Assembly: GCA_020744425.1 (NCBI GenBank)
Contig: JAGMUV010000006.1
Location: 620,001 to 684,000, forward strand
Direction: 5' to 3'
Origin: Dactylonectria macrodidyma
Taxonomy: Eukaryota > Ascomycota > Sordariomycetes > Hypocreales > Nectriaceae
Length of the DNA stretch: 64,000 nt
How positions within the stretch are numbered: position 1 is the first letter of the stretch; each line of letters begins with the position of its first letter. The notes beneath the pieces are model-generated. The model searched no databases. It was not told where the DNA came from and was given only the letters and a program-made list of their open reading frames with translations. The position numbers were made by a program, and so were the translations under genes. This document shows positions 21,691-31,853 of this stretch, piece by piece.

Positions 21691-22512
21691 TCATCGGGAC
21701 GATGTCAAGTAAAGAGATTCTAACTTGTCCAAGCTCTTCTTTATCGCCTCCGTAATCGCTGGAATCCTGTCAAACGAAAACATGTTGAAATGGTGTCCTT
21801 CGACAGGCACAACCTCGACAAAGAGATTCTCCTCGTAGCTGTCCCACCCCAAATGCTTATCGATTCGGTACACGTCCACCAATTTGACACCGTCTTCGCC
21901 CTTGGTGGGTACGCGTTCTTTGGCCCGCAGCATCGATATCCGTGGTCGCTGCCCAGTCAGGTGGCTGTCCCAGACCGGGAGATCCCACGACCGAATCATT
22001 CGCCGCGCTTCGGCCATGGCGCGGTCCGAGAGGATCTGGTTCTTCGACTTGCCCTCCTCTGTTTCGCGGGACGAGGCGACGCGAGTTCCTGCCGGAGGGG
22101 TGATGGGGCATATGCTGTCCATCATGAGGATGCCGATGATCCTCACGCTGCAATCCTCGGCCAACTGCCTCGCGACCTCCAAACTCAGCAGCCCGCCCAA
22201 GCTCCAACCACCAAGAAGGATGTTGACGCTGCCATCTGAGTTGCGCTTGGAAGGAAAGTCGGGTTCCGAAATGGCCTTTTTGATAAATCCAGAGTAGAGC
22301 TTTCCCATCTCTGGAATTCCACCCTCGAATATCGCCCCGCTGTGGTAATGTGGGTTGTGGATCCCGTAGGCGGTTCGTAGCAAAGGGTCCAAGCAGTGAT
22401 AAGCAAAGGTCGTACCGCCGCCATCGTGGATGAGAAAGACGGGTATGGAGCGGCCTGGAGTATTGGGGTTGATCCAGTCTTCCGGCTGGACGATTTCTGG
22501 GTTCGTGTCCAT
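21691..22512 (-). CDS. Stand-alone thioesterase-type alpha/beta hydrolase
   Basis: Single exon, 273 residues. The fold signature of the thioesterase domain of polyketide and peptide synthetases is visible: PVFLIHDGGGTTF (oxyanion region, residues 24-36), nucleophile elbow LLGGWSLGGLLS with Ser104, an acid in GILMMDSICP (Asp132) and a late histidine in PVEGHHFNMFSF (about residue 250). It would hydrolyse an acyl thioester or small ester. No synthase genes lie nearby, so it is not part of a visible biosynthetic cluster. No signal peptide, so cytosolic. The length matches an excised thioesterase domain. Start ATG 22512 is the only sensible one (MDTNPEIVQPEDWINP). A specific substrate cannot be named. 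Confidence 0.85.
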   Translation of the reverse strand: MDTNPEIVQPEDWINPNTPGRSIPVFLIHDGGGTTFAYHCLDPLLRTAYGIHNPHYHSGAIFEGGIPEMGKLYSGFIKKAISEPDFPSKRNSDGSVNILLGGWSLGGLLSLEVARQLAEDCSVRIIGILMMDSICPITPPAGTRVASSRETEEGKSKNQILSDRAMAEARRMIRSWDLPVWDSHLTGQRPRISMLRAKERVPTKGEDGVKLVDVYRIDKHLGWDSYEENLFVEVVPVEGHHFNMFSFDRIPAITEAIKKSLDKLESLYLTSSR

Positions 22513-23029
22513 GGCTTATCAGGGCGCTGCAACCCTGGTGGTGTGAGTGCGCGGGTTTTGTTCGTCTCCCTTGCGTGAGTTGGTAGGTTGATGTCGTGGG
22601 AAAGAGAAAGAGGCGAGTGTTGGCGGGATTGAAAGATAAGGTCTAGGCGTGTAACACAGAGACAGACGTATTGGAGCTCCGAAGGCCTCGAGTTTCACAG
22701 GAAAGCTGCTTTAATACCACCGAGAGATGAGAGATGCGTTAAAGAGCTCTGAGTCGGAGCCGACCCACCTACATTTGACCAAATGGTGCCGAAAATCAAC
22801 GGGCATGCTGTGCGCCAATCGGACCGCTAGCATCGCCGCCGCTCTGAAATGCCCCGTAGCGTTGAGCATATCGGAGGCCGACCGGATTCCATCGGCGAAG
22901 ACGTCTGACACGGAGAATACGGAGCCGTCGGCTTTGGCATGCAAACTGCAGGCTAAGGTAGCCAACGGTGACCAGTGAATGGAAATAAGTTGAATGGGTT
23001 TGTTTGCATTGGAATCGTACTCGTCATTA
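22513..23029. other. Intergenic between thioesterase and mitochondrial protein gene
   Basis: Promoter of the thioesterase gene (leftward) and the 3' flank of the next gene, which is also leftward. An open frame of 111 codons (22711-23046, minus) overlaps the end of the neighbouring coding region in another frame and has no motifs; I treat it as chance. Confidence 0.5.
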
Positions 23030-24401
23030 CTACCACTCGACACCACGCTTTATCTCAGCCTGATAGCCTTGTAGACGCCAGAGTAGCAAATGCAGCTTTC
23101 TCATGCTTTCGCTCCTCCAGAGCTTCAACACCACAATCTTGTTGTCGCGAAACGTTTCTGAAGACTCCCGTAGCCTCTGGAGTTCTTCCTCTCCCAGGAG
23201 CCAGGTTAAATTGTGCACCGGCATCTTCTCCGCAAACTTGGCATTGTCCAAGTCCAACGTCGCGTACGAGTCTGCGATGGGGTCCACCTTGTCCGACTGC
23301 CAGAGAATGCATCCCTTCTTGTCGACCGTCTTCGCCTCGTCCCAGGTGTCGGCTTTCACCATAAACCTATAGTCTGGGCGTTTGCTGCGATCGGCGCGGT
23401 AGATGAGGGCGTCAACGACGCAGCGTCGGTGTTGTCTGAGCACAAAGTCGTGCATGTCGGATCGCCAGATACCAGAGCCGGTCGAAAGAGCGTTCGTTGC
23501 GGTGCCCCGACGGAGAAATAAGAACCTGTTACGGATGGGAGTGTTAGGTTTGGATTTAGATGCTTTGGAAGCCGATTCCTTGGATATCGTTTCAACTACA
23601 GCCTTGCGCGCGAGGATATATATTGTGATGGCCCCTTGTTTGCGTTTCTCATGCACTGTTGGCACAGTTGGCAGTTCATATTTGGAAGTAGGTTCTGCAG
23701 CAACAGCAGACTCTGTAACAACAGTCGGCTCTGCAATGACAGGCCGTCCTGCAATGTCTGCCTCAATCGTTGCTTTGTCGGCCCTGAGTTCGATATTTGA
23801 GATTGCGGCTTTTCGCTCTCTAATTACTTTTCTATCGGTCTGGCCCGTCGACGACCATGGCCCAGGCACGTATACAGGAAGAACCGAATCGAGGGCAAGG
23901 GGACCTGGTGCCCACCAAGCTTCGTCTTCGTTCATTGGATGCTCGACAAGTTCGAAATCTTGTAAAAAGTATCTCGGGAGGGAAGTTTCGGTGTTGGTGC
24001 AATGTCGTATGGGGCTCAGCAGTGCCATTGCTATCTAATGTGTTAGTGAGTCCCTCGTAACGCGCATCAGTCCTCTTACCGAACGGGTTGTTGGACAGCT
24101 TCTTGCGAAACTGGCCGCTGATGATGCCAGGAGCGCGCTTCTTCTCTCTACGCCCGCCTCTGATCCAATCAGGGTCCATGATGGGCGAGATGGGGAGCTG
24201 CCCGACTGCCGTGTTGACCGTCTTTGTATCGGTGTCGATTCGAACACGATTGCCGTCGACATCAAGGCCGAGTTGCGACTCAGCCTGCTCGAGGAGTGCC
24301 TTCTCAGTGAGGCGGGATCTGTCGTGAGAGGCCCATCGTCGGGGCTGGACGCCAAAGCCGACCCGGGCGCGGCCTGAGCAGACCGCCGTGCATCGCTTCA
24401 T
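23030..24401 (-). CDS. Predicted mitochondrial protein of unknown function
   Basis: Exons 24401-24080 and 24030-23030 join in phase (NNPF|AMALLSPIRHC), giving 440 residues. The N-terminus MKRCTAVCSGRARVGFGVQPRRWASHDRS has the Arg-rich, acid-free character and RRWAS end of a mitochondrial presequence. Then come MDPDWIRGGRREKKRAPG, a basic patch (FRKKLSNNPF) and LPRYFLQDFELVEHP. A low-complexity Ala/Val/Glu segment (about 175-215) precedes a C-terminal part with RNRFLFLRR, KADTWDEAKTVDKKGC and NLTWLLGEEELQRLR. It resembles fungal proteins associated with mitochondrial translation or mitoribosomes, but I cannot name a family. It is divergent from the mitochondrial ClpP gene with only 243 bases between the starts, which supports a mitochondrial role. 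Confidence 0.75.
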
Positions 24402-24644
24402 AGCCTGTCAAGTAGGTGCAGCCAATTCATCGTCGGAAGATCGGTCTGCGTGGTGTTTGCTGCAATTCGTTTGTCGAGTTGTAGGGGAAATTTTCAGCGC
24501 ATGGATCTACCCCAGACGAGGCCGGGAAATTCTGGATGACGCGCCGAACTAGCTTCCGATCGCTGACAAGCAAGCTCCCCCACCCTTCCGGCGTCGCATC
24601 ACGTCGTTTCCTCTCTGCTTCGACACCACATCCTCGTCCCGACA
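24402..24644. promoter_or_regulatory. Short bidirectional promoter between two mitochondrial protein genes
   Basis: Only 243 bases separate the start codons of the predicted mitochondrial protein (minus) and ClpP (plus). Co-regulation through a shared promoter is a natural inference. The right half is pyrimidine-rich, as is usual just upstream of fungal start sites. No specific element recognised. Confidence 0.5.
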
Positions 24645-25590
24645 ATGATGAAACTACGACCAAGATCGCTTCTCGCATTTCGCGGGGTACCGCAGCAGCA
24701 TGCGAGAGCGTTTGGTTTCTCCAGCTCTTCAGCACCCACGGCCAACATTCCCATGCCGTACATTGAGGAGACCTCGGTGAGCTTCCTCACGACCCATGGG
24801 CATACATGAGCTAACAATTGCAGGCCGCTGGACGGAAAACATGTTAGAAGCACCATCGCTATGCCTGAACGCAACGCTGATCGACTGTAGGGGACATTTT
24901 CTCCAAGCTGCTCCAGGTACGACAACTCCTACTCTTACGAGCCACACGCTAACACCGACAGGAACGCATCATCTGCCTCAATGGCGAAGTAAACGACTAC
25001 ATGTCCGCTTCGATCGTCTCACAGCTTCTATGGCTCGAATCCGATACCCCCGATAAACCCATCACCATGTACATCAACTCGCCAGGTGGCTCCATCACGT
25101 CAGGTGCGTTTCCAACTCGCTTGGTTGATCAGGAGCTCACACGGCGATAGGAATGGCAATTTACGATACAATGACATATATCAAGTCCCCTGTGTCGACC
25201 GTCTGTGTCGGTGGCGCTGCATCGATGGCCGCAATCCTTCTCGCTGGAGGTGAGGCTGGCAAGCGATTCTCTCTCCCGCACAGCTCCATCATGATCCACC
25301 AACCGCTAGGAGGCACTCGGGGCCAAGCGTCGGACATTCTCATTTATGCAAACCAGATCCAAAAGATTAGGGACCAGTCGAATAAGATTATGCTGTACCA
25401 TCTCAACTTGGCCAAAGGAAAAGACAAGTATACTTTGGAGGAAGTCAACGACATGATGGAACGAGACAGGTATTTGACGCCGGAGGAGGCGTTGGAGCTA
25501 GGTGTCATTGACGAAGTTCTCACGAAGCGACCTGATGCAGAGAGTGAGAAGAAAAAGGACGGCGATGGTGAGGCCCCAAAGAGCACTTAG
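24645..25590 (+). CDS. clpP: Mitochondrial ClpP serine protease subunit
   Basis: Five exons: 24645-24776, 24824-24842, 24891-24916, 24962-25103 and 25151-25590; 252 residues. The second (19 nt) and third (26 nt) exons are tiny and join as [27 protein letters not shown]. The N-terminus ([27 protein letters not shown]) is a mitochondrial presequence. The catalytic triad is visible: Ser131 in [12 protein letters not shown], His156 in IMIHQPLGG and Asp212 in [34 protein letters not shown] is the standard substrate-cleft region. It forms the tetradecameric chamber that works with ClpX in the matrix, degrading unfolded or damaged proteins. The C-terminal tail is Lys/Asp/Glu-rich. Presence separates this organism from budding yeast, which has no ClpP. 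Confidence 0.95.
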
Positions 25591-26203
25591 AGAGCACATG
25601 GTTGTTGCGGGGGAGCATATCATCGCAAGAAGTGGATAGAACCTCGACAGTTGGACACCGTCGCGATCAGGTATTTCTGAACGCTGTCTGACAATTATGT
25701 AGGACTAGGACTGCGGCAAGTTAGGGAAGAATGGTCTTCGGTTAACAAGCCATCCGCCAGGACCAATAAGCAATTACTTCGTGAGGATAGTCAACTTTGA
25801 CCATATAACCACGGAACTTTACTGCACCGCACCACGTCTGCGTGAAAGTGGGATTCTTTGAGCGATGTACCAGCAACCTCGAGAGTATATTCGGTGTGAC
25901 AACATGTTCCTGATTCCAAACACACCCACGATGTACTTTTACTAGCGTCAGACTGGATGACAGACGAGTTGTTCATTCTCTGAACAGAGGATATCCTGCC
26001 ATGGGCAGCCAGGGACATGCGACTATCCACATCAACAAGCTAACGGGGTTTGACGTCATGCCTATATCCACAATTGCCCCACTAAGCGATTCAACCTGCC
26101 CCGCGATGCCCCTCCATGGATATCGTAGGGTGACAACTATCCGCTCAACGCGTTCTTGAAAGCTCAATTTGCTTCAGCCGGATCTACTTTTGACCAATTC
26201 AGG
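25591..26203. other. Intergenic between clpP and DUF89 gene
   Basis: Contains the clpP 3' flank and the promoter of the DUF89 gene (both genes rightward). Frames on the minus strand (25791-26030, 25973-26167) have no recognisable content. Confidence 0.5.
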
Positions 26204-27871
26204 ATGGAGTACGATACACAGACGCGTAAGTGACGTTGGGAGGTTCGAAGACTTTGGAACTGACGGCGCGGATAGCCCAACCCATCCTTAGCGACCCAAA
26301 GTCGTTTGCTAGCGACTCCGTTCGCAAGCGCTGGCCTGTGATTCTGGTAGGCAATATCGCTTGGTATCGTCTTTCAGGCGCTAACTGCTCTAGACTGGTG
26401 CTATTGACGATGTCTACCGATCCGTCTCTGCTGCGACCGAGCCGGAGAAGCAGGCCGAGGGCAAGAAGATCATTGAGCAGCTCGCTACCCTCAAATATGA
26501 AATGGAGCACGATCGCAAGCTCGTGTATGAACACCACCATGGAGATAAGATGCAGTGACTGACATGTGTAGACCACTCCTTGATGATGGCTTCCCGGATG
26601 AGATCAAGGCTTACAACAAGGAGATCGAAGACCGTGGCAACCCTAACTGGTTCGCTGTTCCCTGGCTCTTCTCCGAGTGCTACATGTACAGGTAAGGTTA
26701 ACCCTCGAACAGATACTCCGAACAATGATACTAATCCCTTAGGCGCATGAGCACAATTTTTAGACTTACTAACCACTGGAAGAACTACGATGTGTTCGCT
26801 CGCCAGAAGATGGACACCTTCCGATCGTCGCGTCCGGCCGTCCTCGAGCTTGCTAGCAAATACAAAGAGCTGATCCAGCAGCTTCGCGAGGACAAGGAAT
26901 CGACTCACAACGCCGAGGCTGAAAGGCTCCTGTTTACCGAAATGTTTGAGATTTGTTTATGGGGCAACGCGACGGACTTGTCCCTCCTCACCAACATAAC
27001 CTACGAGGACATTCAGAAACTCCAGGGAGCCGAAGCCCGAAAGGCGGCCGAGAAGAACATCTTAGTCAACGACCTCCCTCGCGCCTACGAAATTCTCAAG
27101 CAAGCCCAAGCCGAGGGCAAGAAGGAGCGCCGGGTCGACATTGTCCTTGACAATGCTGGCTTCGAGCTGTATGTTGACCTCATCCTAGCAGGCTACCTCA
27201 TCTCCTCTGGTCTGGCTACGCACGTTGTTCTGCGACCCAAGTCTATCCCCTGGTTCGTTTCCGACGTCCTACCTAGTGACTTTAGTGCTCTTCTGAGCGC
27301 TGTTGCAAACCCTCGAGGTCTGTACGAGACCCCATCAGAAGACGAGAAGCTGCAGGACAAGACTCCTGAGCTTCTGTCCGAGAACGCCGAGAAGGACCTC
27401 CAATTTCTCTTCCAGGAGTGGGCTGGTTTACATGCCGAGGGCCAGCTTATCCTCCGCCCCAACCGATATTGGACTGCCGGTGGCAGCTTCTGGCGACTAC
27501 CCCACGAGAACCCCGAGCTTCATGAAGAGCTGAAGCCCGCCGAGCTTGTCATCTTCAAGGGTGACTTGAACTACCGAAAACTCACCGGCGATGTAAGTTT
27601 TTAGCATGTACCGAAACCATTGCATTCTAACCGACCACAGGCATGGTGGGACCCTACTACCCCCTTCAATGAGGCCCTTGGTCCCATGGGCCCTTCCTCT
27701 GGCGTCAACGTCTTGTCGCTGCGAACTTGCAAGGCCGACGTTGTCGTCGGCCTACCTGCTGGCAAGGATGAGGAGCTCAAAGCACTTGAGGGTGGCGGTG
27801 GCGACAGTGGACAGCGACGATGGGCTTGGTACGGCAAATGGGCCGTTATTTCTCTTTCTGAGGGACACTAA
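26204..27871 (+). CDS. DUF89/ARMT1-family metal-dependent phosphatase
   Basis: Six exons, all in phase: 26204-26225, 26276-26346, 26394-26524, 26572-26691, 26743-27592 and 27641-27871; 474 residues. The N-terminus reads MEYDTQTPQPILSDP then KRWPVILTGAIDDVYR. Family hallmarks: KNYDVFARQKMDTFRSSRPA, LLFTEMFEICLWGNATDLSLL, the metal-site motif VDIVLDNAGFELYVDL, FKGDLNYRKLTGD, and LRTCKADVVVGLPAG near the end. Members related to yeast YMR027W and human ARMT1 are cytosolic, metal-dependent phosphatases acting on sugar phosphates such as fructose 1-phosphate and on damaged metabolites. All metal-binding residues I can place (Asp/Asn of LDNAG, Asp of GDLNY) are present, so it should be active. Length matches the family. 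The third exon ends GT|gtatga, which keeps the frame. Confidence 0.93.
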
Positions 27872-28447
27872 GCTTTTTCCATGATCTGGGCGATCGACTT
27901 GGTGACCAAATAAACAAAAGTCATGATAGAAACGCACAAAATAAAAGGTGCATATAGAGGTATATAAAGACATTTCCTAATCATGATGGGCCATCTCGTA
28001 TTTGCCCCACATCTGACTTGCATCGCCCTAAGATGATGATGGATCGTGCTGATTTGTAGGTCAAAGATGAGTCGACACATGCAGGGATAACTGAGTCGAC
28101 ACATGCTTACAAAAGGGGTAATTAGCGGGTCCGCGACTCACCTCTTTTGGGGTAATTATCTCATCCGACACATGCTCCACTAAAAATGAATGTTATAGCC
28201 AATAATATCCTTATAGCATGTGCTGGGCAAGGTGAGTCGTCGCCCCACTAATTACCCTTTTAGATAGCATGTGTCGACTCAGTTATCCCTGCATGTGTCG
28301 GCTCATGTACGTACCCCTAACACGGAAGCTCAATGTCAGCCTGCAGGCATCAAGGAATGGCAGTGGACAGTTTAAAGCAAAGGCGGGAGCCAACAGCCTT
28401 TTGTTCACGTCTGCCTAGCTTCCGTCAACTTATCATACACTTCGACA
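27872..28447. other. Intergenic region holding the MITE-like element
   Basis: After the DUF89 stop there is AT-rich presumed 3' untranslated sequence (27872-28060), then the inverted-repeat element at 28067-28306, then about 140 bases upstream of the membrane-protein start. Confidence 0.5.
28067..28306. mobile_element. MITE-like element with ~77-base terminal inverted repeats
   Basis: The left arm (28067-28143) is matched by the reverse complement of the right arm (28230-28306) with few mismatches. Both arms start ATGAG.CGACACATGCAGG, repeat the core GTCGACACATGC a second time and then contain GGGTAATTAG and CGACTCACC. The central 86 bases are AT-rich. The element has no coding capacity, so if mobile it would be moved by another transposase. 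No clear target-site duplication is visible at the ends (tcaaag left, gtacgt right), so the exact boundaries are uncertain. Two of the cores per arm could also be protein-binding sites. Confidence 0.65.
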
Positions 28448-29644
28448 ATGGGGATTCTCTTCTCTCGCCCAGACATAATAACCTTTCCTGCGGGAGCATA
28501 TGCTGCCGGCAATGCATCGTCAATCAATGCTTCCACCATTCACCCCTACCTCGGCGTCAACACCGGCCTATACGGAGATATCCCAATAAAAGACTTACCA
28601 CCGATTCCATTCGAGTGGATCGTATCACCGTCCGATATCGACAAAACGTGTCCGAGCGGCTCAAGCATTCTTACAGCCTTTGCTATCACCGAGGCAGTCA
28701 TCGTCATACTTACACCTCTCATTGCGTACCGCCCCGTTGTCCATTTCCTCTCTCGCGGAACCCTGGGACGGCGACTCAAAGGTTCAGTGGCACTGACTTG
28801 GACGGTCGTCTTTGTGTGTCAGCTCCTGGCCAATGCCTCCATCGCAGGCATGGTTGGCAACACGCCTGGGTATGGCGGCCTCAACATGCTACACATCTTC
28901 ACCGTCTACATGGCGCGACCGAGGTTCCACTTCGCCGTGCTAGGCCTGCTGCGTAGTCTCGTCGGCGTGAGACGGAACCGGGACATGGATAAGACGAGGA
29001 TCATCGACAGGAAACGCGACGACCGCGTCGAGTTCCCGTACACCGACGCCTACATCACCACGGCCGTCTCCGAGATGCTGCTGCTCATCATCTCGGCCGT
29101 CTTCACCGGCGTGACGTGGCATCGCGTGCCCTCGGACTCCAAGGCGCGCGAGTACACGTCCGACATTGTCAGCTTCGTGTACAGCACGCCGGCCGTGATG
29201 CTCCTGTGCGTCGGGGCGTGCGTGCCTGTCAACCGGCGATACGGCGATGGGTTCCCCATCCAGGGCCGTCGCTACGAGACAGGGCGACATTGGGGCGCCT
29301 CGGTGGCGGCTGACGGCACTGCGACGATACGGGTTAAGCAAGGGCTGCCTAGGAATGTCAAGGCAAAGAGGATCGCGAGCGCCGTGGTGGCAGCCGTGTT
29401 TATGGGTTTTGTGAGCTTGGTACAGTGGTCGTACTGGTCCATGTTCTTGGAGATGCCAGGAGTGCTGTAAGTGATGAGCAAGCAGCGATGAAAACCTGCT
29501 AATGTCGCCAGGTTCTGCCCACCTAAGCTTGTACAGTCTGGGGTTATATGGGTCATCTTTACCATTATCGGTGAGTTCCTTTGTGCTCAGGTCACTTTCA
29601 TACTCTAATCTATGATAGGAACGTTGGCTGGCGCGGCCTCTTGA
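28448..29644 (+). CDS. Multi-pass membrane protein of unknown function
   Basis: Three exons: 28448-29466, 29512-29570 and 29619-29644, all in phase; 367 residues. Hydrophobic segments are seen at about 80-98 (ILTAFAITEAVIVILTPLIAY), 115-138 (ALTWTVVFVCQLL), 200-222 (TTAVSEMLLLIISAVFTGV), 240-258 (VYSTPAVMLLCVGACV), 312-335 and at the very C-terminus (SGVIWVIFTIIGTLAGAAS), so about six membrane passes. The N-terminus has a hydrophilic lumenal or extracellular stretch with NASSINAS glycosylation sites. The loop between the second and third segments is Arg/Asp-rich (GVRRNRDMDKTRIIDRKRDDR), probably cytosolic. I recognise no transporter or receptor family. Without the two small 3' exons the protein would lack its last membrane segment. 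Confidence 0.75.
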
Positions 29645-30242
29645 GCACAAGACACAATACTAAAGGATCTGAGACATATAAAACTGGATTTCTCGAAGAT
29701 TATTCGTCTCGAAAGCCCATTGATGAACATCCCACAAAGCCGCGTCATCAGTGTGAGAAGTCGGTGTTTGGGTCACCCTGTGAAGCCTGCGGTGTTTCTA
29801 GATCTCAAACACCTACAATTGTCCGTTATCTCCGCCGAGCAGGATGGCAATTTCATATATTGAAGCGCTTCTGTGAAGAATGGTTATACATGGATGCAGT
29901 GGATTGGGTTGAGGCCATGATCAACAGCCCTCACGTAAGAGTCTCGGTTAGCTAGGAATCAAAGAAAGCTCCATAATTCATTCCTGACGGTACAGATGTA
30001 ATACAGCTGGGCAGGCGAAGCCTGGAGTTTGCAACGCACTCGAGCGATCTGAAAGGTTTCACCGGCCGGTCAGATGTCCTACCACTTCAGCTCGGTGAGT
30101 ATCTCGGTGCCCGAACCTAGAATTCGTGCGTTCTACAAATGATTCTGGGCCAAGTTGTTATACTAGACTACATATATTATGTGCAAAGGTGAACAACTAT
30201 TCATGATTCATCCTAGAATCACAAATCCAATCTGCAAGAAAC
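29645..30242. other. Intergenic between membrane protein and O-methyltransferase
   Basis: About 600 bases, AT-rich near the right end. A plus-strand frame (29581-29955) starts inside the last intron of the membrane protein gene and carries no recognisable motif; I do not call it a gene. Confidence 0.5.
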
Positions 30243-31592
30243 ATGTCCGCGAACAAGTCTCAACTACTTGCCCTTTTGGGTCGCTTAACGGCATCAATCA
30301 ACGCCCTCTCTGGTCTCGATGACAGTGGGAGCCATGCCAATCGCCAAGCCGTCCTTGCAATCGCTCATGAGATAGTCCATGAGGTCACCCTTCCCGAAGA
30401 GACATGGCTTGGGGATATTACTTTTATGTGCACCATGACCGCCTCCCGTCTGTTTGTCAAGTGGGGAGCGTTTGAAGGGATTCCTATCAAAGGCGTGATA
30501 GGCTACGACGCCTTGGCCGAGAAGCTGAAGCTCGACAAAAGCCTCTTCAGTAAGTGATTTACTGTGATGGGTCTATTTGAGACATTGCGTTCTGATTGCA
30601 TAGAACGTGTTGGCGCGGTGCTCGCGGCTTCAAAGATCCTTCGTCTCGTAGGCGATGATCATCTCGCCCATACGCCGAAATCGCTGGTTTATGTAGACTC
30701 CAGTCCCTACAAAGCTCTGGCTTGCATGTCGTGAGTTATTAGTATGCTTTTCTAGACTTTACAGATCACTCACAGATCAAGCTTCGACGAGACCCTCAAG
30801 GCCTGCGCGTACCTGCCCGAGTACGTCGATCAGTACAGCCAGGAGCCACAGGGACCAGTGGGCTGCCCGTATACCTTTGCCAACGGAGAGCCTGACAAGT
30901 CCGTTTGGGAAATCATGAACAAGGACCCAGAACGCATGCGCATCTTCATGCAAGCCATGTCGACGGCTGAGACTCTGTTGCCCGCGACCAAGACGTACGA
31001 CCTTGGGTGGGTCAGGAACGAAATAAACAAGCACAATGACAGGATGCTGTTTATTGATGTCGGTGGAAGCAAGGGACATGCCTTGCAGGGAGTTTGTGAG
31101 GCAAACGAGTGGCTTCCAAGGGAGAGGTGCATGCTTCAAGACAGGAAAGAGGTCATTGATGAGGTGACCATGTCCAGCAATCCTGGACTCAGCGGAGTCA
31201 AGATGATGGCTCATGACTTTTATCTTGAGCAGCCAGTCAAAGGCATGACATAATTCTTGAGTGACAACTGCAAGCTAATATTGTCAGGCGCTTTGATCTA
31301 CCACCTCCGCCGCTGCCTCCATGACTACGGCGACGAAATCAGCATCCATATCCTTCGTCATATAGCCGATGCCATGGCACCCGACAGCCGCCTGCTCATT
31401 GTAGAGCAAGTGTGCGCCGTGCCTCCATCACTAATGGACGCACAGTTCGACTTTGTGATGATGACGCTCGGAGGAAAGGAACGCAATGCGATGCAGTTTG
31501 AGAACCTGGTCAAGGAGGTCGGGCTGAAGATCCACAACATACACAAGAAGCCCAACACGCCCATTTCTGTGATTGAATGTTTCAAGGACTGA
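30243..31592 (+). CDS. SAM-dependent O-methyltransferase
   Basis: Four exons: 30243-30549, 30604-30730, 30776-31242 and 31288-31592; 401 residues. The N-terminal half is the helical, winged-helix dimerisation domain (ITFMCTMTASRLFVKWGAFEGIP ... LAASKILRLVGDDHLAHTPKS). The SAM site is FIDVGGSKGHALQ, followed by MLQDRKEVIDEV and the catalytic-region phrase ALIYHLRRCLHDYGDE, with LLIVEQV near the end. Such plant-type/fungal O-methyltransferases usually methylate hydroxyl groups of aromatic secondary metabolites. No synthase gene is adjacent. The third intron (31243-31287, 45 nt) starts with GC instead of GT but joins the frame perfectly (VK|GALIY); without it a TAA follows within three codons. 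It ends in ttgtcag with a gctaat branch site. Confidence 0.88.
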
Positions 31593-31853
31593 TTGAATCG
31601 ATTCTGTTTCCATTTGTGATGCTGAGGGCGAAATATTCAACATGCCTGATATTATTCCTCCACGAATCATACAACATATCGAGCTAGTTTGTTTCTTTGT
31701 GGTCTTTGATTGCCTTACCGGCGCTACTTGTTCAAGTTCAAACCCCGCAAATCTGAAAGAAACCTCAAATATCTAAATACAAAGGAGTGTAAAGAAGGAA
31801 GATGTGTGCTGCAACCTGATTTTTCCACCCGCCTTGCGATTGTGCCGGCCCAA
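31593..31853. other. Convergent 3' flanks
   Basis: Stop codons of the O-methyltransferase (plus) and the Ser/Thr-rich protein (minus) face each other over 260 bases of AT-rich sequence. Nothing else seen. Confidence 0.45.

Noticed and set aside
22711..23046. 111-codon minus-strand ORF beside the thioesterase
   Set aside because: Overlaps the end of the predicted mitochondrial protein gene in another frame, with no motif.
28081..28092. Resemblance of AGGGATAAC in the inverted-repeat arms to part of a homing-endonuclease site
   Set aside because: Only half of the known site matches; most likely coincidence.
29581..29955. 124-codon plus-strand ORF after the membrane protein gene
   Set aside because: Starts within the last intron of that gene and has no motif.
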